From: DATJCV01 sp963707665
GTDB lineage: Bacteria; Pseudomonadota; Gammaproteobacteria; Burkholderiales; Burkholderiaceae_D
DNA length: 26,323 nt
NCBI GenBank assembly: GCA_963707665.1
Contig: CAVPQU010000001.1
Location: 1-26,323, forward strand
Direction: 5' to 3'
The first letter of the stretch is position 1. The number at the start of each line of letters is the position of its first letter. The position numbers and the translations under genes are program-made. The notes under the pieces are model-generated. The model was not told where the DNA came from and searched no databases. It saw nothing but the letters and a program-made list of their open reading frames with translations. Shown one piece after another: positions 1-13,106 of the stretch.

Positions 1-805
1 ATCGTCGGCTCTTATCGCGGAAGCCGCCGCATGGGGGTAGCGGCAGCTTGTCGGCCAGGGCGACGGGGCGGAAGCGCGGCGGCGGGAATCTGGCCGCGCC
101 GCTCAGCCAGGAGGACATGGTGCTCCAGGCTGAGCCTGGGAGCAGCCGGTCGGCGAATCTGTGCCATGCAATCCGGAGCGGCGGCATGCCGCGTGCCGTT
201 TCTCCAGGCGCCGAATGGGCGTTGAGGTAGTCCGCGGAAAGCCAAGCGATTCCAGGAATCGAGGGTAGTACGACCGTCAGCGCCTTGCCGTGGCAAGCGG
301 CGCAGGCCGGCACATTCTTCGCCGCATCGCCGACAGGGTCAGTTGCCGGGCGCGTTCGAGTACGGTCGCTCCAACTGTGGCGGGTTGCGGCGCGGGGTAG
401 GGCGGATGCAGCCGTGCGAAAAATCTCCAGCGAGATTTCCTCCAGGTAATCGTCGGACAGTTGATCGACCATGTAGATCATCAGCGGCAGAGCGGCGGCG
501 CCCTCGCGGAAGTTCACCAGCTGGTTGTACAGGTAGCCGGCTGGCTTGCCGGCGATGCGCGGATAAAAGCCGTCGCTGGCGGCGCGTCCTTCCTTGCCAT
601 GGCAGGCGGTGCAGGCGACGACGCGCTGCGCGATCGAATCGGGCAGCGTCTGCGCCGCCGCGGGAAGAATGGACAGGAACCAGCCGAACATGAGGACGAG
701 CACGGCTTGTACGACGCCAGCGGCCTGCGAACGGCACTGCAATCCAGCCGGTTCAAAAAGACGCGCTCGCCTGCGGGCCAAAGCGAAAAGACACAAGCCG
801 GACAT
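1..805 (-). CDS. Dihaem cytochrome c, frameshifted, 3' end at or beyond the window edge
   Basis: Periplasmic electron-transfer protein of the dihaem cytochrome c4/c553 type. From ATG at 805 (AAGGA about seven bases upstream) it reads an N-terminal hydrophobic signal/anchor ending near AAAQTLPDS, then haem 1 CTACHGKEG, a stretch typical of the family (YPRIAGKPAGYLYNQL), and in another frame haem 2 CAACHGKAL, followed in a third frame by GAWRNGTRHAAAPDCMAQI. Four single-base shifts are needed, near 420, 331, 216 and 155. The 3' end is uncertain: one frame stops at 12, the other runs off the edge. Divergent from the ACIII operon, it may supply or accept electrons for it (inference). The family assignment is firm; the exact partner is not. 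Confidence 0.75.
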   Translation of the reverse strand, partial: MSGLCLFALARRRARLFEPAGLQCRSQAAGVVQAVLVLMFGWFLSILPAAAQTLPDSIAQRVVACTACHGKEGRAASDGFYPRIAGKPAGYLYNQLVNFREGAAALPLMIYMVDQLSDDYLEEISLEIFRTAASALPRAATRHSWSDRTRTRPATDPVGDAAKNVPACAACHGKALTVVLPSIPGIAWLSADYLNAHSAPGETARGMPPLRIAWHRFADRLLPGSAWSTMSSWLSGAARFPPPRFRPVALADKLPLPPCGGFRDKSRR

Positions 806-1253
806 GGTGCTTCCTTGAAGATGGTTGGTTCAATCAAACCCCGGATGATAGTAGTTTCGCCACTCCGGCGCAGGACCGGCGGTGGCAGCACACCCAAGGT
901 TTGACGAGCCTGTCTTGACCGAAGCGCAACTTGCCCGGGATCTTGCATCGTCAACTAGCAGAAATATTTTCTCTAAAAAGGCATGTCATTGAGCAAAGTA
1001 CTCAGGAGCCATCTAGTAGGTAGGCTGGACTGTTCAAGCGCACAGTCGCCACGGCGGCCCAACCCGCCTCGCCGGCGTTTGTAAAAAATACCGCTTCTTC
1101 CGAAAAGGGCAGGAAATATTTCCAAGGATTCACTGCGAAAACCGCCGGTCGTGGGGCACAGCCGTTGGCCGTTGTGCAGGCATTCAAATTGCTGGCAGCG
1201 GGGATTTGCCAGGTCATATGGATCTGGAGGTTACTTATCGATTAAAAAATCCC
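806..1253. other. Divergent intergenic region between cytochrome c and actA
   Basis: About 450 bases separate the two divergent starts, so promoters for both directions should lie here. It is visibly more AT-rich than the flanking genes, especially around 955-985 and 1080-1125. I see no convincing pair of -35/-10 boxes, no clear operator and no credible gene. A plus-frame open stretch from about 1025 to 1241 has no start codon and no recognised similarity. Confidence 0.4.
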
Positions 1254-1904
1254 ATGCCGCAGGCGTTTCGCCAGACGACCGTTTTCGCGATCAAGCTGTT
1301 TTTCATCGGAATCCTGTTCTTGATCATCGCTGTCGTGGCGATCGTCAAGTGGCGCATGGCGCCCGAAAACGTCGAGTACGCCGCGGTCACCCAGCCAATT
1401 CGCTTCAGCCACAAGCATCACGTCGGCGACGACGGTCTCGATTGCCGCTATTGCCACACGTCGGTCGAAAAATCCTCGTTCGCCGGCCTGCCGTCGACCG
1501 ACATCTGCCTGACCTGCCATTCGCAGCTGTTTCGCGATGCGCCGGCGCTGGCGCCGTTGCATGCCAGCGCGCGCGAACAGCGGCCGATCCGCTGGAACCG
1601 GGTGCACGACTTGCCGGACTTCGTCTATTTCGACCACAGCATCCACGTCAACAAGGGCGTCGCCTGCATCGAATGTCACGGCCGCGTGGACCAGATGCCG
1701 GTGCTGTGGCGCACCGCGTCGCTGGAAATGCAGTGGTGCCTGGCCTGCCATCGCAGCGCGCCGCAGCACGTGCGGCCGCTGAGCGAAGTATTCCTGATGC
1801 GCGACGCCAAGCCTTTGTCCGAGCAGGAACTCGGGCAACTGAATCGCCTGTACCACCTGCAGGACACGCGCCGCCTGACCGACTGTTCGACCTGCCATCG
1901 CTGA
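1254..1904 (+). CDS. actA: ActA, pentahaem cytochrome c subunit of Alternative Complex III
   Basis: Membrane-anchored pentahaem cytochrome c that carries electrons out of ACIII on the periplasmic side. Read from ATG 1254 it is 216 residues: one hydrophobic segment (about 9-31), then five CxxCH haem sites at C64-H68, C85-H89, C138-H142, C162-H166 and C211-H215, the last at the extreme C-terminus. The frame is intact. I chose 1254 because MPQxF is, from memory, the usual family N-terminus; ATG 1218 and TTG 1206 are in-frame alternatives, and the GGAGG at 1226-1230 lies too far upstream of 1254 to decide. Five haems, the single anchor and the position directly before actB make this a secure call. 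The stop is four bases before actB. Confidence 0.93.
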   Translation: MPQAFRQTTVFAIKLFFIGILFLIIAVVAIVKWRMAPENVEYAAVTQPIRFSHKHHVGDDGLDCRYCHTSVEKSSFAGLPSTDICLTCHSQLFRDAPALAPLHASAREQRPIRWNRVHDLPDFVYFDHSIHVNKGVACIECHGRVDQMPVLWRTASLEMQWCLACHRSAPQHVRPLSEVFLMRDAKPLSEQELGQLNRLYHLQDTRRLTDCSTCHR

Positions 1905-1908
1905 GCCC

Positions 1909-4789
<2,881 letters not shown>

Positions 4790-4791
4790 GC

Positions 4792-6185
4792 ATGCCGCCG
4801 ACGAGCAGCCGACCAGCCGCCGGTTTCGCAGGACATCGGCGTCTTGCGCGCCGGCTGGGACTACGCCAGCGTGTCGGACAAGATCGCCGACCTGGTACTG
4901 ACGCGGCCGGCGCGCTGGCCGTGGATCACGGCTTTCCTGTTCACTTCTGCCTGCGTGCTGCTGTTTCTGGGCGCCACGACCTGACCTGTTCGTCAAGGGC
5001 GTCGGCATCTGGGGCGTCGATATTCCGGTCGCCTGGGGTTTCGCCATCGCCAATTTCGTGTGGTGGATCGGCATCGGCATGCCGGCACCTTCATCTCGGC
5101 GATCCTGCTGCTGCTGCGGCAGACGATGGCGCACCTCGATCAACCGTTTCGCCGAAGCGATGACGCTGTTCGCGGCCGGCATCGCCGGCATCTTCCCGAT
5201 CCTGCACCTGGGCCGCCCGTGGTTCTTCTACTGGCTGGTGCCGTATCCGAACATCATGAATCTGTGGCCGCAATGGCGCAGTCCGCTGGTGTGGGATTTC
5301 TTCGCGATCAGCACCTATCTGCTGGTGTCGCTGCTGTTCTGGTACGTCGGCCTGATTCCCGATCTGGCGACGCTGCGCGACCGCGCCGGCAGCGCGCCGG
5401 CGCAGCGCGCAAGCAATTCATCTATGGCCTGTTCGCGCTTGGCTGGCGCGGCGAAGCGCGCCATTGGGCGCGCTATGAAACCGCGTATCTGCTGCTGGCA
5501 GGGCTGGCGACGCCGCTGGTGGTGTCGGTGCATACCATCGTGTCGCTCGATTTCGCGATCGGCAATACGCCGGGCTATCACTCGACCATCTTCCCGCCGT
5601 ACTTCGTCGCCGGCGCGTTGTTTTCCGGCTTCGCGATGGTGCTGACGCTGGCGATCCCGCTGCGGCATTTCTTCGGCCTGCAGGATTTCATCACCGAGCG
5701 CCATCTGGCCAACGCCGCCAAGGTGCTGATCGCGACCAGCTGGCTGGTGGCCTACGGCTATGCTGCGGAAATCTTCACCGCCTTCTACAGCGGCGACGAA
5801 TTCGAGCGCTACATGACCATCAACCGCTGGATCGGGCCGTATGCGCCGGTGTACTGGTCATGCTGGTCTGCAATGTGCTGGTGCCGCAGTTGCTGTGGTG
5901 GCGCGCGCGTGCGGCACAAGCGTCTGGCTGCTGTTCGTCATCAGCCTGGTGGTCAACCTCGGCATGTGGATGGAGCGCTTCCTGATCGTGGTGTCCAGCC
6001 TGCACCGCGATTTTCTGCCGTCGGCCTGGGGCATGTTCTATCCGACCTTCTGGGACTGGGTCCATCTGCTGACTTCGATCGGGCTGTTCGTCTGGCTGTT
6101 CCTGCTGTTCGTGCGCTTCTTGCCGCTGATCTCGATCGCCGAAATGCGCGAACTGGTGCACGAAAGCGCGAAGGACAGGAAATGA
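4792..6185 (+). CDS. actC: ActC, NrfD/PsrC-type quinol-interacting membrane subunit (multiply frameshifted)
   Basis: Polytopic inner-membrane subunit of the NrfD/PsrC family that forms the quinol site of ACIII beside the ActB Fe-S domain. The joined reading gives a short soluble N-terminus (RAGWDYASVSDKIADLVL), then many hydrophobic helices, with family signatures such as HAGTFISAILLLLRQTWR, FPILHLGRPWFFYWLVPYP and FYSGDEFERYM, and a C-terminal segment RFLPLISIAEMRELV. About eight single-base shifts interrupt it, near 4799, 4820, 4982, 5083, 5126, 5405, 5853 and 5932; for example GGCCATGCC appears as GGCATGCC at 5083, and an extra A is present in ACGATGGCGC near 5126. The stop overlaps actD as ATGA at 6182-6185. 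Confidence 0.9.
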
Positions 6186-6716
6186 GCGCGCAAGTCTACG
6201 GCTTGCTGGCCGAATTCGCCGACCGCCGACGCGCTGCTGGCCGCCGCGCATCGGGCGCGCAAAGCCGGCTACCGGCAGCTGGAAGCCTATGCGCCGTTCG
6301 CGGTCGAGGGGCTGGCCGAAGCGGTCGGTTTTCGGCGCAACCGGGTGCCGCTGATCACCTTGCTGGGCGGCATCGTCGGCGGCGTCGGCACGTATTTTTT
6401 GCAATGGTATTCGGCGGTGATCGATTATCCGATCAATGTCGGCGGCCGGCCGCTGCACAGCTGGCCGTCGTTCATGCCGCCCACGTTCGAGGTCACGATC
6501 CTCGGCGCCGCCTTCGCCGCGGTGTTCGGCATGCTGATCGCCAATGGCTTGCCGCGGCTGCACCATCCGCTGTTCGACGTGCCGGAATTCGACCTGGCGA
6601 CGCGCAACCGCTTTTTCCTGCTGCTGCCGGCCAGCGATCCGGCCTACGACGCCGAGCGCAGCCGGCAATTCCTGGACGAGCTGCAGCCGCTGCTGGTACG
6701 CGAGGTGCCGGCATGA
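6182..6716 (+). CDS. actD: ActD, small two-helix subunit of Alternative Complex III (DUF3341), one frameshift
   Basis: Small membrane subunit of ACIII of about 178 residues (DUF3341). The N-terminal soluble part (MSAQVYGLLAEFAD) contains a one-base insertion near 6226 (GACCGCCGAC where GACGCCGAC is expected), after which it continues as a helical stretch ending RKAGYRQLEAYAPFAVEGL. Two membrane segments follow: one around LITLLGGIVGGVGTYFLQWY and one around TILGAAFAAVFGMLI, separated by the conserved loop INVGGRPLHSWPSFMPPTFE. The C-terminus RFFLLLPASDPAYD is typical of the family. The start overlaps the end of actC and the stop overlaps the ATG of actE, which fits translational coupling. Confidence 0.9.
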
Positions 6717-7327
6717 AAACGCTTGCGCATGCTGCTGGCTGCGATTTTTCTGCTCGGCGGCATGCGAAAAGGCCAGGCAGGACATGTACGACCAGCCGAA
6801 GTACAAGCCGCTGGCGAAAAGCGAGCTTGTTCGACAACGGCAGCTCGTCGCGCACGCCGCCGGCCGCCACCGAACCGTATGCGAAGGGCCCGTTTTCCGG
6901 TACCTCGAGCGGGCGCATCGGCACCGACGCGGTGGCCCGCGACGCGGCGGCGCTGGGCGCGCAAACGATCCCGCCGCCGACGCCGCAACTGCTGTTGCGC
7001 GGGCAGGAGCGCTATTCGATCTATTGCCTGCCATGCCACAGCCCGGTCGGCGACGGCGACGGCTGGATCACGCGGCGCGGTTTTCCGCATCCGCCGAGCT
7101 ATCACAGCGAGCGGCTGCGGCAGGCGCCGGACCGGCATTTCTTCGACGTGATCACCAATGGCTACGGCATCATGTACTCCTATGCCGACCGGGTCGAACC
7201 GGCCGACCGCTGGGCCATCGTCGCCTATATCCGCGCCTTGCAATTGAGCCAGCATGCGCCAGCCGGTGCACTGCCGGCCGAGGCGCGCGCGCAATTGCCG
7301 CCGAATGCCTCGGGAGAAAAGCGATGA
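6713..7327 (+). CDS. actE: ActE, monohaem cytochrome c lipoprotein of Alternative Complex III (frameshifted N-terminus)
   Basis: Periplasmic monohaem cytochrome c, probably the outlet of ACIII. The joined N-terminus reads as a lipoprotein signal ending LLGGCEKA, so Cys would be acylated; then DMYDQPKYKPL, the family's typical start of the mature protein. The haem site is CLPCH (YSIYCLPCHSPVGDG), with the downstream stretch NGYGIMYSYADRV providing a candidate Met ligand. Three single-base insertions break only the first 120 bases (near 6724, 6763 and 6829); the haem domain from about 6830 on is intact. It starts within the actD stop and its TGA overlaps the actF start, so it is translated in the same coupled chain. 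Joined length is about 203 residues. Confidence 0.9.
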   Translation: MKTLAHAAGCDFSARRHAKRPGRTCTTSRSTSRWRKASLFDNGSSSRTPPAATEPYAKGPFSGTSSGRIGTDAVARDAAALGAQTIPPPTPQLLLRGQERYSIYCLPCHSPVGDGDGWITRRGFPHPPSYHSERLRQAPDRHFFDVITNGYGIMYSYADRVEPADRWAIVAYIRALQLSQHAPAGALPAEARAQLPPNASGEKR

Positions 7328-8409
7328 CGGCGCGCCTGCCGGTCGTACCGCCTGTCATGCTGGCCGTCGCCATGCTGTTGCTGTGCGCGCTGGGCTGGTG
7401 GCTTTATCCGACAGCCTTCCTTGGCGCCTGGCTTGCCGCGTGGTGGTTCTGGATCGGCACCGCGCTGGGCGGCCTGGCCAATGTCTGGCTGCACAATCTG
7501 ACCGGCGGCCAATGGGGCGAGGCGATCCGCGCGCCGCTGCTGCGCTTTGCCGGCACCATCTGGATCGCGGCGCTGCTGTTCCTGCCGGTGCTGCTTGGCA
7601 TGAACCAGCTGTTTCCGTGGGCCTTGCATGCCGATGCCGGTGCGGCGCGCTGGGCGGGCGAACTGGGTACGCCCGGTTTCAAGAACGCGTGGCTGATGCC
7701 GGCGTTTTTCATTGCCCGCAGCATTGCTTATCTGCTGATCTGGAGTGCGCTGGCGTGGTTCAGCCGGCATCCGCGCTTCGCCCGTTCGCAGCCATTTTCG
7801 GCGGTGGCACTGATCGTCTACGGTGCGACCGTCGGCCTGGCGGCGGTCGACTGGCTGATGTCGCTGATGCCGCTGTGGTATTCCAGCGTATTCGGCTGGC
7901 TGGTCGGCGTCGGCCAGATGCTGGCCGGCCTCGCGCTCGGCATCGTGCTGGCCGCGGTGCTGCCGGGGCGGCCGCCGTCGACGGTATTTCGCGACCTCGG
8001 CAACCTGCTGCTGATGTATGTGATGACTTGGGCTTACCTGGCGTTTTCCCAGTTCCTGATCATCTGGGCGGAAAATCTGCCACACGAAATCGCCTGGTAT
8101 CTGGCGCGCATGCACGGGCCGTGGCCGGCCGTTGCCTGGATATTGACGCTGTTTTTCTTTTGCGCGCCGCTGCTGATCCTGCTGTCGCGCCATGCCAAGC
8201 AGACACCGCGCCTGATGGCCTGGCTGGCGGCCGCCATGCTGGCGCTGCAGTTGCTCAATACCTGCTGGCTGATCCTGCCGTCGCTGCCGGTGGCCGCGCC
8301 GCACTGGCTATGGGCGCTGCCGGTCACGGCGGCGGCGCAGCTGGCGCTGGCCTGGCTGCTTTGGCGGCATGTGCCGCAACCCAACTCGAGCAAGGCGCGC
8401 CATGCATGA
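7324..8409 (+). CDS. actF: ActF, polytopic membrane subunit of Alternative Complex III
   Basis: Integral membrane subunit distantly related to ActC, which it faces in the complex. The 361-residue frame is intact and dominated by about ten hydrophobic segments. Recognisable family stretches include the region near residue 55 (ANVWLHNLTGGQWG), GFKNAWLMPAFFIARSIAY, WLMSLMPLWYSSVFG and FSQFLIIWAENLPHEIAWY. The length is slightly below the roughly 400 residues I remember for some relatives. Its start overlaps the actE stop, and its last codons overlap the next start at 8402 (8402-8409 shared). No frameshift is seen, unlike actB and actC. Confidence 0.9.
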   Translation: MTARLPVVPPVMLAVAMLLLCALGWWLYPTAFLGAWLAAWWFWIGTALGGLANVWLHNLTGGQWGEAIRAPLLRFAGTIWIAALLFLPVLLGMNQLFPWALHADAGAARWAGELGTPGFKNAWLMPAFFIARSIAYLLIWSALAWFSRHPRFARSQPFSAVALIVYGATVGLAAVDWLMSLMPLWYSSVFGWLVGVGQMLAGLALGIVLAAVLPGRPPSTVFRDLGNLLLMYVMTWAYLAFSQFLIIWAENLPHEIAWYLARMHGPWPAVAWILTLFFFCAPLLILLSRHAKQTPRLMAWLAAAMLALQLLNTCWLILPSLPVAAPHWLWALPVTAAAQLALAWLLWRHVPQPNSSKARHA

Positions 8410-8773
8410 CGCGGCTGAGACGGAAGCTGCGCACAGCACCGGCATCCACGCCGGCAAGATCGTGCGGGTCGGCCTCGCGATCGCCGCCACGGTGGCGTTG
8501 TCAGCTGCCGGCGCCTACCTCGCGTGGAGCAAATGGCTGCCGGCGGACAATCACGATGCGCCCAACGCCGCCTTCGATTTCCGCGTGGCGCAGCCGGTGC
8601 TGGAAAGTGCGCCGCAACCGGACCGCGCCGCCTACCTGGCAGAAAAGGAGCGGCTGCTGCACGGCTACCAGTGGGTCGATGCGCAAGCCGGCATTGCCCG
8701 CATACCGATCGAACAGGCGATGCGGATCATGGCCGGCGCCGCCGCGCAGCCGAAGCCGGAGAACAAGCGATGA
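8402..8773 (+). CDS. Membrane-anchored conserved protein of ACIII/caa3 clusters, function unknown
   Basis: A 123-residue protein with a short cytoplasmic N-terminus (rich in Ala, Glu, His), one membrane helix at about 20-42 (VGLAIAATVALSAAGAYLAW), and a periplasmic tail. The tail holds LLHGYQWVDAQAGIARIPI followed by EQAMRIM. From memory, a motif of this kind (glycine/tryptophan-valine-aspartate, then RIPI and an Ala-Met helix) recurs in small proteins encoded near ACIII or caa3 genes, but no function is assigned that I know. The gene overlaps both actF and sco by a few bases, so it belongs to the operon. It could be an extra small subunit of ACIII or the oxidase, or an assembly factor. I cannot choose between them from the sequence. 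Confidence 0.75.
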   Translation: MHDAAETEAAHSTGIHAGKIVRVGLAIAATVALSAAGAYLAWSKWLPADNHDAPNAAFDFRVAQPVLESAPQPDRAAYLAEKERLLHGYQWVDAQAGIARIPIEQAMRIMAGAAAQPKPENKR

Positions 8774-9548
8774 AACGCCAGGCGCTGCTCTGGCTGTTGT
8801 GCGCCGTGGCGGATGCCTACGGCGGGCCGCTGGCGCTGCCGGCTGCGCCGCAGGCCGCGTTCACGCAACAGCTGGATGCGCAGCTGCCGCTGGCGCTCGA
8901 TTTCATCGACGAAGCCGGCGCCACGGTGCCGCTCGGCCGCTTTTTCGGACAGCGGCCGGTGGTGCTGGTGCTCGGCTACTACCAGTGTCCCAACCTGTGC
9001 AGCACGCTGATGGACGGCGTGCTACAGACGCTGGCGGCGATGGAGTTGCCGAAAAACGCCTACCGGCTGGTCGAGGTCAGCATCGATCCGGCCGAGACGG
9101 CGCAACTGGCGGCGCGCAAGAAAATGTCGTTCGAGCCGATGCTCGGCCAGCGCGGCGCCGACCTGCACCTGCTGACCGGCACCGCGCCGGCAATCGCGCA
9201 ACTGGCACAGGCGGCCGGTTTTTCCTATACGTACGATGCAGCGCTGCGCCAGTACGTGCATCCGGCCGGCTTCCTGGTCGCCACGCCGGACGGCCGCATC
9301 GCGCGCTATTTCCAGGGCGTGCGCTTCGAGCCGCAGGATGTGCGGCTGGCGTTGGTCGAGGCGTCGGCCGGGCGCATCGGCTCGCCAGCCGACCGCCTGC
9401 TGCTGCTGTGCTCGCATTACGACCCGGCCACCGGCCGCTACAGCCTGGCGGCCATGACGCTGGTGCGATCGTCTGCCTGCTGGTGCTGGCGCTGCTGGCC
9501 GGCTGGATCTGGAATCACGGGCCCGGCGGGCACAGCGCGGAGGCGGCC

Positions 9549-9552
<4 letters not shown>
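8770..9552 (+). CDS. sco: SCO1/SenC-type copper chaperone with C-terminal membrane helix (3' frameshift)
   Basis: Thioredoxin-fold copper chaperone that helps metallate the CuA site of CoxB. It has a short N-terminal signal (about 1-18), the copper/redox motif CPNLC (Cys73, Cys77) after LVLGYYQ, and the distal His164 in YVHPAGF: the complete ligand set of SCO proteins. Near 9468 the frame is lost; in another frame a hydrophobic helix follows (AIVCLLVLALLAGWIW), which is probably the true C-terminal anchor. The TGA at 9550-9552 fits an ATGA overlap with coxB, so a second compensating shift is likely just before it; without one, the SCO anchor frame runs straight into coxB. Location immediately before coxB supports the role. 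Confidence 0.88.
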
Positions 9553-10479
<927 letters not shown>

Positions 10480-10499
<20 letters not shown>

Positions 10500-12120
10500 C
10501 GGCGCCGCCGGCGGCATGCCGGCAGCGAATTACCTGAGCGCGGGCACCACGCTGAAGTCGTGGCTGACCACGCACGACCACAAGCGCATCGCGCTGCTGT
10601 ACCTGGTCTCGATCACCGCCTTCTTTTTCATCGGCGGCGCGGCGGCGACGCTGATCCGGCTGGAACTGGTGACGCCGGCCGGCGACCTGGTCTCGCACGA
10701 CACCTACAACAAGCTGTTCACGATGCATGGCGTGATCATGGTCTGGTTGTTCCTGATCCCGTCGATCCCGTCGGTGCTCGGCAATTTCCTGATGCCGATG
10801 ATGATCGGCGCGCGCGACCTGGCGTTTCCGCGGCTGAACCTGGCCAGCTGGTACATCTATGTCGCCGGCGGCCTGTTCACGCTCGCGGCGCTGATCGCCG
10901 GCGGCGTCGACACCGGCTGGACTTTCTACACGCCGTTTTCGACGATGTTTTCCAACACCCACGTGATCCTGGTGCTGGTCGGCGTCTTCATCGTCGGCTT
11001 CTCGTCGATCCTGACCGGGCTCAACTTCATCGTCACCGTGCACACGATGCGCGCGCCGGGCATGACCTGGTTCCGGCTGCCGCTGTTCGTCTGGGCCAAC
11101 TACGCGACTCGCATCATCCTGGTGCTGGCGACGCCGGTGCTGGCGATGACCTTGCTGCTGCTGGCCGTCGAGCGGCTGTTCGGCGTCGGCATTTTCGATC
11201 CGGCGCTGGGCGGCGATCCGCTGCTGTTCCAGCACCTGTTCTGGTTCTATTCGCATCCGGCGGTCTACATCATGGTGCTGCCGGCGATGGGCGTGGTCAG
11301 CGAGATCATCCCGTGCTTCGCGCGCAAGCGCGTCTTCGGCTACCGCTTCATGGCCTACGCGATTCTCGGCATCGCCGTGATCGGCTTCCTGGTCTGGGGC
11401 CACCACATGTTCGTCACCGGCCAGTCGGTGTATGCCGGCATGGTGTTTTCGCTGCTGAGCTTCCTGGTGGCGATTCCGTCGGCGATCAAGGTGTTCAACT
11501 GGACCGCGACGCTGTACAAGGGCTCGATCACGCTTTCGAGCGCCGATGCTGTATGCGCTGGGCTTCGTCGGCCTGTTCACGATCGGCGGCCTGACCGGGC
11601 TGTTCCTGGCGTCGCTGGCGATCGACGTGCACCTGACCGACACCTATTTCGTGGTCGCGCATTTCCACTACATCATGGTCGGCGGCACGGTGATGGCCTA
11701 CCTGGGCGGCATCCATTTCTGGTGGCCGAAGATCACCGGCCGCATGTATCCGGAAATCTGGGGCCGCATCGCCGCGCTGATGATCTTCTTCGGCTTCAAC
11801 CTGACTTTTTCCCGCAATACCTGCTCGGCTACTGCGGCATGCCGCGCCGCTATCACACCTATCCGCCGGAATTCCAGCTGCTGAACGTCCTGTCCTCGGC
11901 CGGCGCCTCGATCCTGGCGGTCGGCTATCTGCTGCCGCTCGGCTATCTGGTCTGGTCGCTGTTCTACGGCAAGCGGGCCGGCCCCAATCCGTGGCACGCC
12001 ACCGGGCTGGAATGGCAGACGCCGTCGCCGCCGCCGACGGACAACTTCGGGCAGACGCCGGTGGTGACCGAGGAGCCGTATGCCTATGCGCCGCAGACCG
12101 GCAGCGAGGTGCCGCAATGA
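10480..12120 (+). CDS. coxA: Cytochrome c oxidase subunit I, A2-type haem-copper oxidase (two frameshifts)
   Basis: Catalytic subunit holding low-spin haem a and the haem a3-CuB site where O2 is reduced. Seen: HDHKRIALLYL near the N-terminus, the helix II haem ligand in FTMHGVIMVWLFL, helix VI WFYSHPAVYIMVLP (CuB His and cross-linking Tyr), the CuB pair in VWGHHMFVTGQ, and VVAHFHYIMVGG with further haem ligands. Helix VI has YSHPAVY rather than GHPEVY, which is the A2 signature: the D-channel Glu is replaced by a Tyr-Ser pair. ATG 10480 lies inside coxB. A one-base insertion near 11542 and a missing T in a T-run near 11811 (LTFFPQYLLGYCG expected) cancel, restoring frame to the TGA. Joined length is about 546 residues. 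Confidence 0.95.
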
Positions 12121-12774
12121 GCGCCGGCAGGCCGGCAGCGGCCGTGCCGCAGCAGTTCGGCAGCCGCGCGCAGCAACATAGCGCCGCCACGCTCGGCATG
12201 TGGGTCTTCCTGGCCACCGAACTGATGTTCTTCGGCCCGCTGTTCTTCGGCTACCTCTACGGCCGCAGCCATTTCCCGGCGGCGTTCGCGGCTGCCAGCC
12301 GGCATACCGATGTCGTGCTCGGCAGCATCAATACGGCCATCCTGCTCACCAGCAGCCTGACGATGGCGCTGGCGGTCGCCGCCCGCAAGGCGGAGGCGCA
12401 GCGGCTGGCGATGTGGCTGCTGTGGGCGACCGCATTGCTGGGCGTCGCCTTCCTCGTCGTCAAGGGCACCGAATATGCGCACGAATGGCAGCCAGCACCT
12501 GTTTCCCGGCGCCGGCTTTGCATTCGACGGCGGCCATGCGGCCGGCGCGCAATTCTTCTTTTTCCTGTACTTCGCCACCACCGGACTGCATGCGCTGCAC
12601 CTGACGATCGGCATCGTCGCCGTCTGCGTGTTCGCCATCGGCGTGCGGCGGAACGCGCTGCAGTTCGCCAGCGCGGAACGGATCGAGCTGGCCGGCCTGT
12701 ACTGGCATTTCGTCGATGTGGTCTGGATTTTCCTGTACCCGATCCTGTACCTGGTCGGGCGCAGCGGAGGATAG
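12117..12774 (+). CDS. coxC: Cytochrome c oxidase subunit III (one frameshift)
   Basis: Subunit III, a polytopic membrane protein that stabilises the catalytic core. The frame gives family stretches LGMWVFLATELMFFGPLFFG and VVLGSINTAILLTSSLTMA, then KGTEYAHEWQ. A one-base insertion near 12493 (CAGCCAGCAC for CAGCAGCAC) switches frame, after which QHLFPGAGFAFDG, FATTGLHALHLTIG and YWHFVDVVWIFLYPILYL complete the protein. Joined length is about 218 residues, normal for the short subunit III of caa3 enzymes. The start is an ATGA overlap with coxA; the stop is two bases before coxD. Confidence 0.94.
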
Positions 12775-12776
12775 CC

Positions 12777-13103
12777 ATGCGCGATCAAGCCAAACGTTAT
12801 CTGCTGGTATGGCTGGCGCTGATGCTGCTGCTGACGCTGACGCTGGGCAGCGCCTATCTGCGGCTGGGCGTGTGGAACAGCATCATCAATCTGGTCATCG
12901 CCGCCCTCAAGGCGGCGCTGGTGGTGATGTTCTTCATGCACTTCGGCCGGGAGCGCGCGGTGATCCGCATCTGCGCCGGCGTGGCGTTGTTCACGCTGGC
13001 CTTGCTGTTCGGCATCGGCGGCAGCGACTACGCGACGCGTGTGATCCACCGGGCGCCGTGGCAAGTGCCGCAGCAGCTGCAACCGGCAACCGAAGGGAAC
13101 TGA
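12777..13103 (+). CDS. coxD: Cytochrome c oxidase subunit IV (bacterial, COX4_pro type)
   Basis: Small accessory oxidase subunit of 108 residues with three predicted membrane helices: about 8-28, 35-55 (INLVIAALKAALVVMFFMHF) and 62-80. The KAALVVMFFMHF core with a preceding Asn/Leu-rich helix is the characteristic signature of the prokaryotic subunit IV/CyoD-like family. The frame is intact. It starts two bases after coxC with no obvious separate promoter, and is the last intact gene of the operon; a damaged gene follows three bases later. Confidence 0.88.
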   Translation: MRDQAKRYLLVWLALMLLLTLTLGSAYLRLGVWNSIINLVIAALKAALVVMFFMHFGRERAVIRICAGVALFTLALLFGIGGSDYATRVIHRAPWQVPQQLQPATEGN

Positions 13104-13106
13104 CGC

